Part shown: piece after piece, positions 44,555 through 52,477 of the stretch | Layout: every line of letters begins with the position of its first letter | How positions within the stretch are numbered: position 1 is the first letter of the stretch | Assembly: GCA_016218545.1 (NCBI GenBank) | Contig: JACRDQ010000038.1 | Span: 130,986 to 194,985, forward strand | DNA: 64,000 nucleotides | Reading direction: 5' to 3' | Source: Elusimicrobiota bacterium | Lineage (GTDB): Bacteria; Elusimicrobiota; Elusimicrobia; UBA1565; UBA9628 | Position numbers and translations under genes: made by a program | The notes under the pieces: generated by a model | Told to the model about the DNA's origin: nothing | Databases searched by the model: none | The model's input: only the letters and a program-made list of their open reading frames with translations

Positions 44555-45997
44555 TCAGAGCCCGACGCGAGCGTTGAACTGCGTGATCAGCTTGTCGTAC
44601 TCGGAGACCCGGGAGAAGGTCTTGTCCCAGAACTCGGGGTCCCACAGGGCGTTGAGCTCCGACACGGTCTTGCCCTGCTGCTCGACCCAGGTGAAGTACT
44701 TGAGGTTGTGCAGGGCCTTGCGGTCGGGGTATGCCAGCTCCTTGAGGTGGTCCGTCCCCTCCCCGAGGAGGCGGCGTTCGAGGTCCGCCACGGCGTCCTT
44801 TTCCGTGTAGGCGCCGCGGTCCGCGGCCATCTCCTTCAGGCGCGAGCCGTAGAGCTCGACCGAGTCGGTGAAGACCGTGAACACGACGTCATCGGGCCCG
44901 AGCTCGTAGTACTTCGCCATCTTGACGGCCGCCAGCATGTTGCAGATGCCGGAGAAGCCGAGCAGGGCGAGGGAGTCGATGAAGGAGGAAGAGAGCCCCT
45001 GGGCCTTGAGGAGCTTCTTGCCCGCCGGCTCGTTGAAGAGCCGCAGGATGCGCACCACTGCCTCGTCGTCGATGGCCAGCACCATGTCCGTGTTGCGCGC
45101 GTTGTGCACCCAGGGTACGTGCTTGTCCCCGATGCCCTCGATGCGGTGCGCGCCGAAGCCGTTGTTGAGCAGGGTCGGGCATTGCAGGGCCTCCACCGCG
45201 CCCACGCGGGCCTGGGGGTGGTGTTTCTTGATGCGGTCTCCGGCCGCGATGGTGCCGGCCGAGCCCGTGGCCGAGATGTAGCCGGCCAGACGGCCCTTGG
45301 CGCCTTTGACCTTGTCGAAGACCTCGAGGATGGCCGGGCCCGTGACGTGGTAGTGCCAGGTCGGGTTGCCGAACTCCTCGAACTGGTTGAAGATCACGCA
45401 GTCCCTGCGCGTCTTCTTGATCTCCCAGCATTTGTCGTAGATCTCCTTGACGTTGCTCTCGCAGCCTGGGGTGGCGATGACCTCGGCGCCGATGGACTTT
45501 AGCCAGTCGAAGCGCTCCTTGCTCATGTCCTGCGGGAGGATGGCCACCGGGGTGCAGGCCAGGACCGCGCAGTCGAAGGCGCCGCCCCGGCAGTAGTTGC
45601 CGGTGGACGGCCAGACCGCCTTCTGTGTCGAGGGGTCGAACTCGCCGGTCACCAGGCGCGGGGCCAGGCAGCCGAAGGCCGCCCCGACCTTGTGCGCGCC
45701 GGTGGGGAAGTACTTGCCTACGAGCCCAATGACGCGGGCCGGGACGCCGGTGAGCGCAGAGGGGAGCTCGAGGTGGTTGACCCCGCCGAAGAGGCCGGTC
45801 GCGTGGTCGTTTTTCCAGGTGATGCGGAAGAGGTTGGCCGGGTCCACGTCCCAGAGGCCCACGTTCTTGAGCCTCTTCTTGATCTTCTCAGGGACCCGGG
45901 AGGGGTCGGCCAGCTGGCCGAAGGTCGGGATGACGATGCCGCGCTCCTTGCAGCGCTGGGCGGTCTTCTTCAGGACGGCTTCGTTCAATCTGAGCAT
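44555..45997 (-). CDS. Fold-type II PLP-dependent enzyme (tryptophan synthase beta superfamily)
   Basis: 480 residues. The Schiff-base Lys is likely in FPTGAHKVGAAFG (about residue 105), with a phosphate-binding run ATGSAGTIAAGD near 270 and NTDMVLAIDDEAVVRILRLF further on. It belongs to the group annotated as PLP-dependent protein beta subunits, related to cysteine synthase and diaminopropionate ammonia-lyase; the substrate is not established. GGAGG precedes the ATG; the start overlaps the threonine-synthase-like gene by 13 bases. In this cluster I infer an elimination or replacement on a 2- or 3-amino acid produced by the YgeY/YgeW-type enzymes. Confidence 0.8.
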   Translation of the reverse strand: MLRLNEAVLKKTAQRCKERGIVIPTFGQLADPSRVPEKIKKRLKNVGLWDVDPANLFRITWKNDHATGLFGGVNHLELPSALTGVPARVIGLVGKYFPTGAHKVGAAFGCLAPRLVTGEFDPSTQKAVWPSTGNYCRGGAFDCAVLACTPVAILPQDMSKERFDWLKSIGAEVIATPGCESNVKEIYDKCWEIKKTRRDCVIFNQFEEFGNPTWHYHVTGPAILEVFDKVKGAKGRLAGYISATGSAGTIAAGDRIKKHHPQARVGAVEALQCPTLLNNGFGAHRIEGIGDKHVPWVHNARNTDMVLAIDDEAVVRILRLFNEPAGKKLLKAQGLSSSFIDSLALLGFSGICNMLAAVKMAKYYELGPDDVVFTVFTDSVELYGSRLKEMAADRGAYTEKDAVADLERRLLGEGTDHLKELAYPDRKALHNLKYFTWVEQQGKTVSELNALWDPEFWDKTFSRVSEYDKLITQFNARVGL

Positions 45998-47259
45998 GTC
46001 GCGCGACCTCCTAGAGATTCCTTCCTGACCAGCTTGCGCAGCTCGCCCGCCTCGGGCTCGATGAGGAAGGGCTTGCCTGCCGCTTTCAGGGCGCTGGCCA
46101 CGTCCTTGAGTCCGTTGCCCGTGATGAGGGCGAGGACCTTCTCGCCCGGCCGGACCAGGCCGAGCGACGCGGCCTTCCTGAGGCCGGCGACCGAGGCCGC
46201 GCCCGCGGGCTCGGCGAACACCCCTTCCCGCCTGGCCGTGACCTTCATGGCGTCCAAGATCTCGGCGTCGGTCACCGAGACGGCCGAGCCGCCGGACTCG
46301 ACCAGGGCCCGCACCGCGGCCTCCCCGTCCCTGGGCAGGCTCACGGAGATGCTGTCCGCGAGGGTTTCGCCGCTCACGGGCCGGATGACGCCGTCGGATT
46401 CGAAGGCCTTCTTCACCGCGGCGCTGCCCTCGGCCTGGACCGCCACCATGCGCGGCAGGCGGTCGATGAGCCCCAGGCCGCGGAGCTCCTTGAAGCCCTT
46501 CCAGACCCCGCTGATGATGTTGCCGTCTCCCACGGACACGAAGACCGCGTCCGGCACGGTCCAGCCGAGCTGCTCGGCGATCTCGAAGGAAGCGGTCTTC
46601 TTGCCCTCGCGGGTGAAGGGGTTGTGCCCGGTGTTGCGGTTGTACCAGCCGAACTCCTCCGTGGCCTTGAGGCACAGGTCGAAGGCCTGGTCGTAGGTTC
46701 CCTTGACCGCGATGACGGTCGCGCCGAAGACGAGGAGCTGGGCGATCTTGGCTGCGGGCGCCTTCTGGGGCACGAAGATGATGGTCTTCAGGCCCAGGCC
46801 CGCGGCCAGGCAGGCCATGGAGGAGGCGGCGTTGCCCGTGGAGGCTCCGGTCACGACCCGTTCTCCCAGCTCCAGGGCCTTGGCCACGGCCACGGCTCCG
46901 GCGCGGTCCTTGAAGGAGGCGCTGGGGTTCCTGCCGTCGTCCTTGAGCCAGACCTCTTTGAGGCCGAGGTCCCGTCCCAGTCGCTCGGCGCGGTACAGCG
47001 GGGTCCCTCCGACGCGGGCGAGGGGTACTCCCCGGAAGCGGGCGATGGGAAGGAGCTCCTTCCAGCGCCAGACGCTCGCGTCCGGGTCCTTGGCGAGGGA
47101 GGAGCGGGTGAGCCTGCGTTTGAGGGTCTGGAGGTCGTAGACCACCTCGAGGTTGCCCGAGCACGACGGGCAGACGTACTCGGCGGAAGCGGTCTCCCTG
47201 CCGCAGCGGAAGCACCGGAAGCCCAGCGCTGTCAGGGGGAGGTCCCGCCTTTTGGTCAT
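45985..47259 (-). CDS. thrC: Threonine synthase-like PLP enzyme with zinc ribbon
   Basis: 424 residues. An N-terminal zinc ribbon (FRCFRCGRETA and YVCPSCSGNLEVV) precedes a fold-type II PLP domain with the Schiff-base Lys in NPSASFKDRAGAVA, TGNAASSMACLAAGLG and VSVGDGNIISGVWKG. This is the common threonine synthase layout (phosphohomoserine to threonine), but in this context a role in a degradation pathway is possible and homologues such as diaminopropionate lyase share the fold. The ATG overlaps the carbamate kinase stop as ATGA; the next PLP gene starts inside its end. Confidence 0.82.
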   Translation of the reverse strand: MTKRRDLPLTALGFRCFRCGRETASAEYVCPSCSGNLEVVYDLQTLKRRLTRSSLAKDPDASVWRWKELLPIARFRGVPLARVGGTPLYRAERLGRDLGLKEVWLKDDGRNPSASFKDRAGAVAVAKALELGERVVTGASTGNAASSMACLAAGLGLKTIIFVPQKAPAAKIAQLLVFGATVIAVKGTYDQAFDLCLKATEEFGWYNRNTGHNPFTREGKKTASFEIAEQLGWTVPDAVFVSVGDGNIISGVWKGFKELRGLGLIDRLPRMVAVQAEGSAAVKKAFESDGVIRPVSGETLADSISVSLPRDGEAAVRALVESGGSAVSVTDAEILDAMKVTARREGVFAEPAGAASVAGLRKAASLGLVRPGEKVLALITGNGLKDVASALKAAGKPFLIEPEAGELRKLVRKESLGGRATCSD

Positions 47260-48353
47260 GGGACGATGGTGGTGCCGGCCTTGCCCGCGAGGGTGGCTTC
47301 GAAGAGCTCGGTCTTGGTGATGTAGGCCGCGCTGCCGCCGTCCTTGACGAACCTGATGGCCGCCCCGATCTTCGGCCCCATGCTGCCTGCCGGGAACGGG
47401 CAGGGCCTGCGGTTGAAGAGCTCCTGGGCTTCCTTCAGCTTGAGCGTGCGCAGGTCGACCTGGTCCGGCTGCTGGTAGTTGAGCTTGGCTCCGTCCTCGC
47501 CCGTGAAGATGGTCAGGGAAACCGAAAGGTCTTCCCCGCGGGCCTTGGCCTTCTTCTTGAGTTCCGCGCCGAGCAGGGCGGAGGCGAGGTCCTTGTCGAT
47601 GACCGCGTCCACCCCGGAGTATATCTTGAGCGGCCCCTGGGCCTTGGGGCCCGGAGCGAAGCGGATGCCGTAGCGCGCCTCATAACTCCCGTCGGAGGCC
47701 TTCTCCGCCAGGGCCACGGGGATGCCTCCTCCTCCCACGGACACGGGGATCATCCCGCCCTGGAGCAGGAGGTCCACGGCCGCGAGCTCGAGGATCTCGA
47801 TCGGCGCCGGGGAGGGCACGACCCTCCGCCAGACCTCCTTGCCCTTGTCGTCCTTCTTGTAGAGCTTGACCGCCCAGCCTTCCTTCTGGCGCCGTTCCTC
47901 GGCTTCCTCGCGGGTGAGGGAGGGGCCGATGAACTTGGAGGGGTCCTTGAAGTCGGGGTCGGAGCGGTCCACGACCACGCGGGTGACCACGGCCGCCACC
48001 CTCTTGTCGATGCCGCGGGTCTGGAGCTCGCTCTCAAGCTGGGCGAGCATGTAGCCCATGGCGCCCTGGGTGTCGGCGCCGCACACGTCGAGGGGCAGGG
48101 AGGGGAGGATGGGCCTGGAGTACTCGGCCCGCAGGAGGATGTTCCCGACCTGCGGCCCGTTGCCGTGGGTGAGGACGAAGAGGTCGTGCGGCCTGGCCGC
48201 GATGATGTCGGCCACGAGCCTGCAGGTGTGGGCGGTCCGCTGCCACTGCATGGCGATGTCCGCCACCACGGGCTTGCCGGTCTTCTGGTCCGTGAGCCCG
48301 ACCGGGGCGACCTCGTTGCCGCCGAACGCGAAAAGGTGCAGTTTCTTGGTCAT
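47256..48353 (-). CDS. arcC: Carbamate kinase (ArcC/YqeA-like)
   Basis: 365 residues, amino acid kinase fold. FAFGGNEVAP, LTHGNGPQVGN, PLDVCGADTQGAMGYMLAQL, GGGGIPV and the final AGSMGPKIGAA match carbamate kinase; a ~30-residue longer central lobe (FTREEAEERR region) is usual for the family. The enzyme forms ATP and carbamate from carbamoyl phosphate and ADP, which fits a catabolic role with the carbamoyltransferase encoded upstream. GGGGGAG lies before ATG 48353. A palindrome at 48365-48446 separates it from the YgeW-type gene. Confidence 0.93.
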   Translation of the reverse strand: MTKKLHLFAFGGNEVAPVGLTDQKTGKPVVADIAMQWQRTAHTCRLVADIIAARPHDLFVLTHGNGPQVGNILLRAEYSRPILPSLPLDVCGADTQGAMGYMLAQLESELQTRGIDKRVAAVVTRVVVDRSDPDFKDPSKFIGPSLTREEAEERRQKEGWAVKLYKKDDKGKEVWRRVVPSPAPIEILELAAVDLLLQGGMIPVSVGGGGIPVALAEKASDGSYEARYGIRFAPGPKAQGPLKIYSGVDAVIDKDLASALLGAELKKKAKARGEDLSVSLTIFTGEDGAKLNYQQPDQVDLRTLKLKEAQELFNRRPCPFPAGSMGPKIGAAIRFVKDGGSAAYITKTELFEATLAGKAGTTIVP

Positions 48354-48364
48354 GCGCTCCCCCT

Positions 48365-48446
48365 GCTGGCGCCAGTCATCCATCGAACCCGCCAACCGCG
48401 CGACGTGGTCGTCCTTTGGCGGATCCGGTGGATGACTGGCACCAGC
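48365..48446. repeat. Imperfect palindrome with ~31-base arms
   Basis: Arms begin GCTGGCGCCAGTCATCCA and end with the mirrored TGGATGACTGGCACCAGC; about four mismatches and a ~20-base centre. It lies between the knotted carbamoyltransferase and carbamate kinase genes of the same operon. Confidence 0.75.
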
Positions 48447-48458
48447 GTATGGTCCTTC

Positions 48459-49472
48459 TTAAGGCCTGCCGCCCATGGTGAGGGCCTGGATGGCCTTCAC
48501 GGTGTGCAGCCGGTTCTCGGCCTGGTCGAAGACCACGCTCTGCGGACCGTCGATGACCGCGTCCTCGACCTCGGCTCCGCGGTCCGCGGGCAGGGGATGC
48601 ATGTAGATGGCGTTCTTCTTGCCGAGCTTCATGCGTTTCTCGGTGCAGACCCAGCTCTTGTACTTGTTGATGATGTCCATGCCGACCTTCTTGCGGTCGG
48701 CCTCGGGCACGCCCTGGTCCTCGAGGTACTGGTGGCAGCCCCAGGACTTCGGATAGAGGACATGCGCGCCCTTGAATGCCTCGTCCATGTTGTGGGTGAT
48801 GGCGAACTTCGACCCCGACTCCTTGGCGTACTTCTTGGCGGCCTCGACCGTCCGCGGGATGAGGTTGAATTCCTTGGGGTAGGCCAGGGTCACGTCGATG
48901 CCGAAGCGCGGCATGAGCGTGATGAGGCCCTGCGGCACGCTCAAGGGCCGGGCGTAGGCCGGAGCGTACGTCCAGGAGATGACGAACTTCATGCCCTTGA
49001 GGTCGTGCCCGAACTTCTCGCGGATGGTCATGAGGTCCGCGATGGACTGGCAGGGGTGGTCCACGTCGCACTGGAGGTTGATGACCGGGATGCTCGCGTG
49101 CTCGGCCACCTCCCGGATGTACTTGTTGCCGACGCCGTAGAAGCAGTTGCGGATGGCGATGCCGTGCCCGTAGCGGGAGAGGACCTTGCCCGTGTCCTTG
49201 GGCGTCTCGCCGTGGGAGATCTGCATCTTGTCCGGGGTGAGGTCGTGGGCATGCCCGCCGAGCTGGGTCATGCCGGCCTCGGTCGAGTTGCGCGTCCTGG
49301 TGGACTGCTCGAAGAACATCATGAAGAGCGTCTTGTCCTGGAGGAGCCGGTGCGGCTCGCCCAGCGCGAACCTGGACTTCAAGTCCCAGGAGGTCTGGAG
49401 CACCGTCTCGAGCTCCTCCGTGCTCCAGTCCACCGTCTCGATCCAGTCCTTGCCTCTCAGCATCGATTGCAT
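48459..49472 (-). CDS. ygeW: Knotted carbamoyltransferase, YgeW type
   Basis: 337 residues. The carbamoyl phosphate motif FEQSTRTRNSTEAGM, the SHGETPKDTGKVLSRYG region, NLQCDVDHPCQSIADL, and above all SWTYAPAYARPLSVPQGLI followed by PRFGIDVTLAYP match the knotted YgeW/AOTC group rather than ornithine carbamoyltransferase. YPKSWGCHQYLED and MHPLPADRGAEVEDAVIDG follow. In catabolic clusters such enzymes are thought to split a carbamoylated amine by phosphorolysis to carbamoyl phosphate. The substrate here is unknown. The start follows GGGGGA; it lies 26 bases after the ygeY gene. Confidence 0.88.
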   Translation of the reverse strand: MQSMLRGKDWIETVDWSTEELETVLQTSWDLKSRFALGEPHRLLQDKTLFMMFFEQSTRTRNSTEAGMTQLGGHAHDLTPDKMQISHGETPKDTGKVLSRYGHGIAIRNCFYGVGNKYIREVAEHASIPVINLQCDVDHPCQSIADLMTIREKFGHDLKGMKFVISWTYAPAYARPLSVPQGLITLMPRFGIDVTLAYPKEFNLIPRTVEAAKKYAKESGSKFAITHNMDEAFKGAHVLYPKSWGCHQYLEDQGVPEADRKKVGMDIINKYKSWVCTEKRMKLGKKNAIYMHPLPADRGAEVEDAVIDGPQSVVFDQAENRLHTVKAIQALTMGGRP

Positions 49473-49498
49473 TTCGTGTCCCCCAGTTTGGTCGGTTG

Positions 49499-50692
49499 TC
49501 AGCTCAAGTGCTGCGGAAGGCTGGCGTAGAAGACCGCGGCCTTCAAAAGGTGCTCCACGGGCATGACCTCGTTGACCGTGTGCGCGTAGACCTCATTGGC
49601 GGGCCCGAAGCCCACGGTCGGGATGCCCAGGCGTCCGGCGCTGGCGACCCCGTTGGTCGAGAAGACCCACTTGTCCACCACGGGCTTGCGGCCCAGGGCG
49701 GTCGTGGCGGCCTTGACCGCTGCCTGGACCAGGCGATGGCTCTCCGGCAGGACCCAGGTGGGGAAGAACTTCTCCTGGCCCACCTTGAGGCCCGTCCAGC
49801 AGGTCGCCTCGTACTGCAGGACTTCCACCTTGCCCTTGGCGCGCCGCACCGCGGGCAGGGCTTCGATCTCCTTGACGGCGCCTTTCCAGGTCTCCCCGGC
49901 GGTGAGGCGCCGATCGAGGTAGATTGTGCACTCGTCGGGCACGGCGTTGAGCGAGGGCGTCTTGCACTCGATGCTCGTCACGCATACCGTGCCCTGTCCC
50001 AGGAACTTGTCCTTCTTGAGCCTCTTGCGCAGGGCCTCGACCTCGGCCACGATGGGCGCCATCTTGGCCACCGCGTTGTCCCCGCGCTCCGGAGCCGAGC
50101 CGTGGCAGGAGCGGCCCTTGGTCACCACCTTCATCTCCATCCTGCCGCGGTGGCCGCGGTAGACCTTCAGGTCCGTGGGCTCGGTGATGACCACGTAGTC
50201 GGGCTTGTAGCCCTCATCCTTGATGAGGTGCAGGAGGGGGAGGCCGTCGCAGTCCTCCTCGAGGCAGGAGCCCACGACCCAGAGGGTGTAGTCCCCGCCC
50301 AGGCCGAGCTCCTTGATGAGCGAGCCCGCGTAGACCATGGAGGCCATGGAGAGCTTCTGGTCCGTGGCTCCGCGGCCGTAGATGTTCCTGCCGTCGTACT
50401 TCCCCTTGAAGGGGTCCCATTTCCAGGCCGTGCGGTCCCCGATGCCCACGGTGTCGATGTGGGCGTCCATCATGATCTTGGTCCTGCCCTTGCCGATGCG
50501 GCCGATGATGTTGCCCATCCGGTCGGTCTTGACCTGGTCGAAGCCGACCTTGCGCATCTCAGCCGCGATGACCTTGACGAGCCTGCCCTCCTGGCCGGAG
50601 AAGCTCGGGGTCGCCACGATGCGGCGCGCGAAATCCACGATCTCCTTGCGGTGTCTGAGCGCGGCTTTGCGCAGGGTTTGGCTGTCTGTCAT
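49499..50692 (-). CDS. ygeY: YgeY-family (selenium metabolism-linked) M20 hydrolase
   Basis: 397 residues, M20 metallopeptidase fold. Metal ligands and catalytic Glu are seen in MDAHIDTVGIGD, RGATDQKLSM and SCLEEDCDG; HGSAPERGDNA, DRRLTAGETWKG and DKWVFSTNGVAS match E. coli YgeY nearly motif by motif. YgeY homologues occur with YgeW, YgeX and carbamate kinase and act on ureido or diamino acid intermediates (pathway assignment from recent work on anaerobic urate degradation). The gene heads the cluster; TATTAA about 25 bases upstream may be its -10, and a palindrome at 50752-50798 lies just before that. Confidence 0.88.
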   Translation of the reverse strand: MTDSQTLRKAALRHRKEIVDFARRIVATPSFSGQEGRLVKVIAAEMRKVGFDQVKTDRMGNIIGRIGKGRTKIMMDAHIDTVGIGDRTAWKWDPFKGKYDGRNIYGRGATDQKLSMASMVYAGSLIKELGLGGDYTLWVVGSCLEEDCDGLPLLHLIKDEGYKPDYVVITEPTDLKVYRGHRGRMEMKVVTKGRSCHGSAPERGDNAVAKMAPIVAEVEALRKRLKKDKFLGQGTVCVTSIECKTPSLNAVPDECTIYLDRRLTAGETWKGAVKEIEALPAVRRAKGKVEVLQYEATCWTGLKVGQEKFFPTWVLPESHRLVQAAVKAATTALGRKPVVDKWVFSTNGVASAGRLGIPTVGFGPANEVYAHTVNEVMPVEHLLKAAVFYASLPQHLS

Positions 50693-50751
50693 GGTGGTCT
50701 CCGACTACCTTAATAGTGTTCTCCGCCGATTCTACATTTTGCGCCCCTGCT

Positions 50752-50798
50752 CCGCAACGCAACACGGCTGGTGTCTGACACCGGCTGTTGCATTGCGG
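50752..50798. repeat. Imperfect palindrome centred on GGTGTCTGACACC
   Basis: Arms CCGCAACGCAACA and TGTTGCATTGCGG with the central GGTGTCTGACACC. It lies between the convergent-looking ygeY promoter and the CDF exporter 3' end. Confidence 0.65.
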
Positions 50799-50807
50799 GC
50801 GGGGCGG

Positions 50808-52220
50808 TCAGGGGGTCTGGCTGCCGGAGGGCTCGGAGTGGATGATGACCCTGCCGAGCTGCGGGACCGCGGCGCGCAGGTGCTTCTCGAGGCGGACCGT
50901 GAGGCTGTGGGCCTCCCTGATCGAGGTGGCGCCGTCGAGCGAGCAGTGCAGGCTCAGGGACATCTGGCCGGCCGAGGTGCGCACCGTGACCTCGTGGGCG
51001 TGGAACGCGGTCTTCTCCAAGCCCTGGAAGGAGAGGAGGGCCTTCTGGACGCGGCTCTCCCCGGCCGGGTCGTGCGTCACGGGGCAGGGGCAGCCGCCTC
51101 CGGGCTCGAGATGGCTGACCACGTCCTTGATCCCGGGGAGGGCTCGCCGCAGGTCCGACTCGAAGGCGCTGGCCAGGTCGTGCGCCTCGGAGAGGAGCGA
51201 GCCGGGGCGGACCTCGAGGTGGAGCTCGATGGTGCGTCCGTCGCGGTCGTCGCAGATGCGGATGCTGTGCGCGGCCAGGCCGCGCCGGCTGGCGAGCGCC
51301 CGGGCCACGGTGATCGGGTCGGAGGCGTCGGAGGAGGGCTCGGCATGGACCAGGACGTCGGCCTCCGGGACCGCCGCCTGCACGGCTGCTTCGACCCCGT
51401 CGGCGATGGCGTGCGCCCGCTCGATGCCGCAGTCCCGGTCCACGCCGACCGTCACGTCCACGAACACGGAGGGGCCGCTGCGGCGCACGCGCACCTGGCG
51501 GACGTCGGTGACGCCGGGCTCCGCGGCGGCGCGGCGCACCTTCTCCTGCAGGTCAGGGGACGCGGTGTCGAGAAGATCGTCGACGGCCTTCGAACCCAGC
51601 TTCCAGCAGACCCCCACCACGATGGCGGCCACGCCCAGGGCCGCGGCGGCGTCGGCCTTGACCAGCCAGGGCGCGGCGAACTTCCGGCTTGCCAGCACGC
51701 CGAAGAGGCCCAGCAGCACCACGGCCGAAGACCAGATGTCCGTGGAGAAGTGGAGGGCGTCCGCCTCGAGGGCCTGGCTGCGATGCTTCTTGGCCGCGGC
51801 CATGAGGGCGCGTGAGCGCGAGTAGTCCACCGCGATGGAGAGGAGCACGACGCCGAAGGACCAGGCATTGGCCACGACCGCGGCCTCCCTGAAGAAGAGC
51901 CGCTCCACGGCTTCCCAGGAGATCCACGCGCAGGTCGCCAGGAGGAGCACGGTCTCGAACAGGGCGGAGAGGTTCTCGATCTTGCCGTGCCCGTAGGCGT
52001 GCTCGCGGTCGGCGGGCTTGCTCGCGGCCGTGACCGCCCAGAGGGTCACTCCGGCCGCGATGAGGTCGAGGCCTGAGTGCGCGGCCTCGGAGAGGATGCC
52101 GATGCTGTTGGTCGAGAGCCCGACGACGAGCTTGGCGACGGTGAGGGCCACGGCCGCGAGCACGGACGTCAGGGCGACCGCGCGCTTTTCGCGGTCAGCC
52201 TGGGTCTTGTCGATGGTCAT
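50808..52220 (-). CDS. Cation diffusion facilitator with three C-terminal modules
   Basis: 470 residues. Six membrane segments (about 15-215) carry the zinc-site motifs AAHSGLDL in helix 2 and DALHFSTDIW in helix 5. Instead of one cytoplasmic ZT-dimer domain there are three similar ~80-residue units, each ending in a (V/I)-H-x-EP type strand (VLVHAEP, VVSHLEP, VIIHSEP), with a Cys-rich GGGCPCP link between the second and third. It should export zinc or iron by proton exchange; the extra domains may add metal-sensing sites. ATG 52220 has GGAG upstream. Confidence 0.88.
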   Translation of the reverse strand: MTIDKTQADREKRAVALTSVLAAVALTVAKLVVGLSTNSIGILSEAAHSGLDLIAAGVTLWAVTAASKPADREHAYGHGKIENLSALFETVLLLATCAWISWEAVERLFFREAAVVANAWSFGVVLLSIAVDYSRSRALMAAAKKHRSQALEADALHFSTDIWSSAVVLLGLFGVLASRKFAAPWLVKADAAAALGVAAIVVGVCWKLGSKAVDDLLDTASPDLQEKVRRAAAEPGVTDVRQVRVRRSGPSVFVDVTVGVDRDCGIERAHAIADGVEAAVQAAVPEADVLVHAEPSSDASDPITVARALASRRGLAAHSIRICDDRDGRTIELHLEVRPGSLLSEAHDLASAFESDLRRALPGIKDVVSHLEPGGGCPCPVTHDPAGESRVQKALLSFQGLEKTAFHAHEVTVRTSAGQMSLSLHCSLDGATSIREAHSLTVRLEKHLRAAVPQLGRVIIHSEPSGSQTP

Positions 52221-52338
52221 GGTCGTGAGCGCTCCTGCGGCCGTCTCGAAGAATCTACCAAGTCGCGGGGGCATCCGTCTATTTCTCCGCCGCTCAGAGG
52301 ACTAGGCCTAAAGACCTATGGCGGAATAGGACTTTCGG

Positions 52339-52455
52339 GGTTATACTCCGCATGACCTTGTAATCCCTGAGATTGGTCGGGGAGCATCCACCTCCGGACC
52401 GGAATCCGGAGCCACCAGGGGAAGAAGCGGCGGGTGCCGCCTCTTCCCCTTTCTT
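52339..52455 (+). ncRNA. Structured leader or small RNA with intrinsic terminator
   Basis: A TATACT -10-like hexamer lies near 52334-52339. The transcribed region contains a hairpin at 52392-52411 (CTCCGGA and TCCGGAG, six-base loop) and a strong terminator at 52417-52450 (AGGGGAAGA...TCTTCCCCT) followed by TTTCTT. The downstream gene starts at 52478, so the structure could attenuate it, or be an independent short RNA. It does not match any riboswitch consensus I can recall. Confidence 0.5.
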
Positions 52456-52477
52456 GTTGCACGAGGGGGGATGAGAG

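Noticed and set aside
43283..45502. 739-codon plus-strand ORF across pyrB and the PLP gene
   Set aside because: It spans two well-supported genes and a palindrome on the other strand; open only because of base composition.
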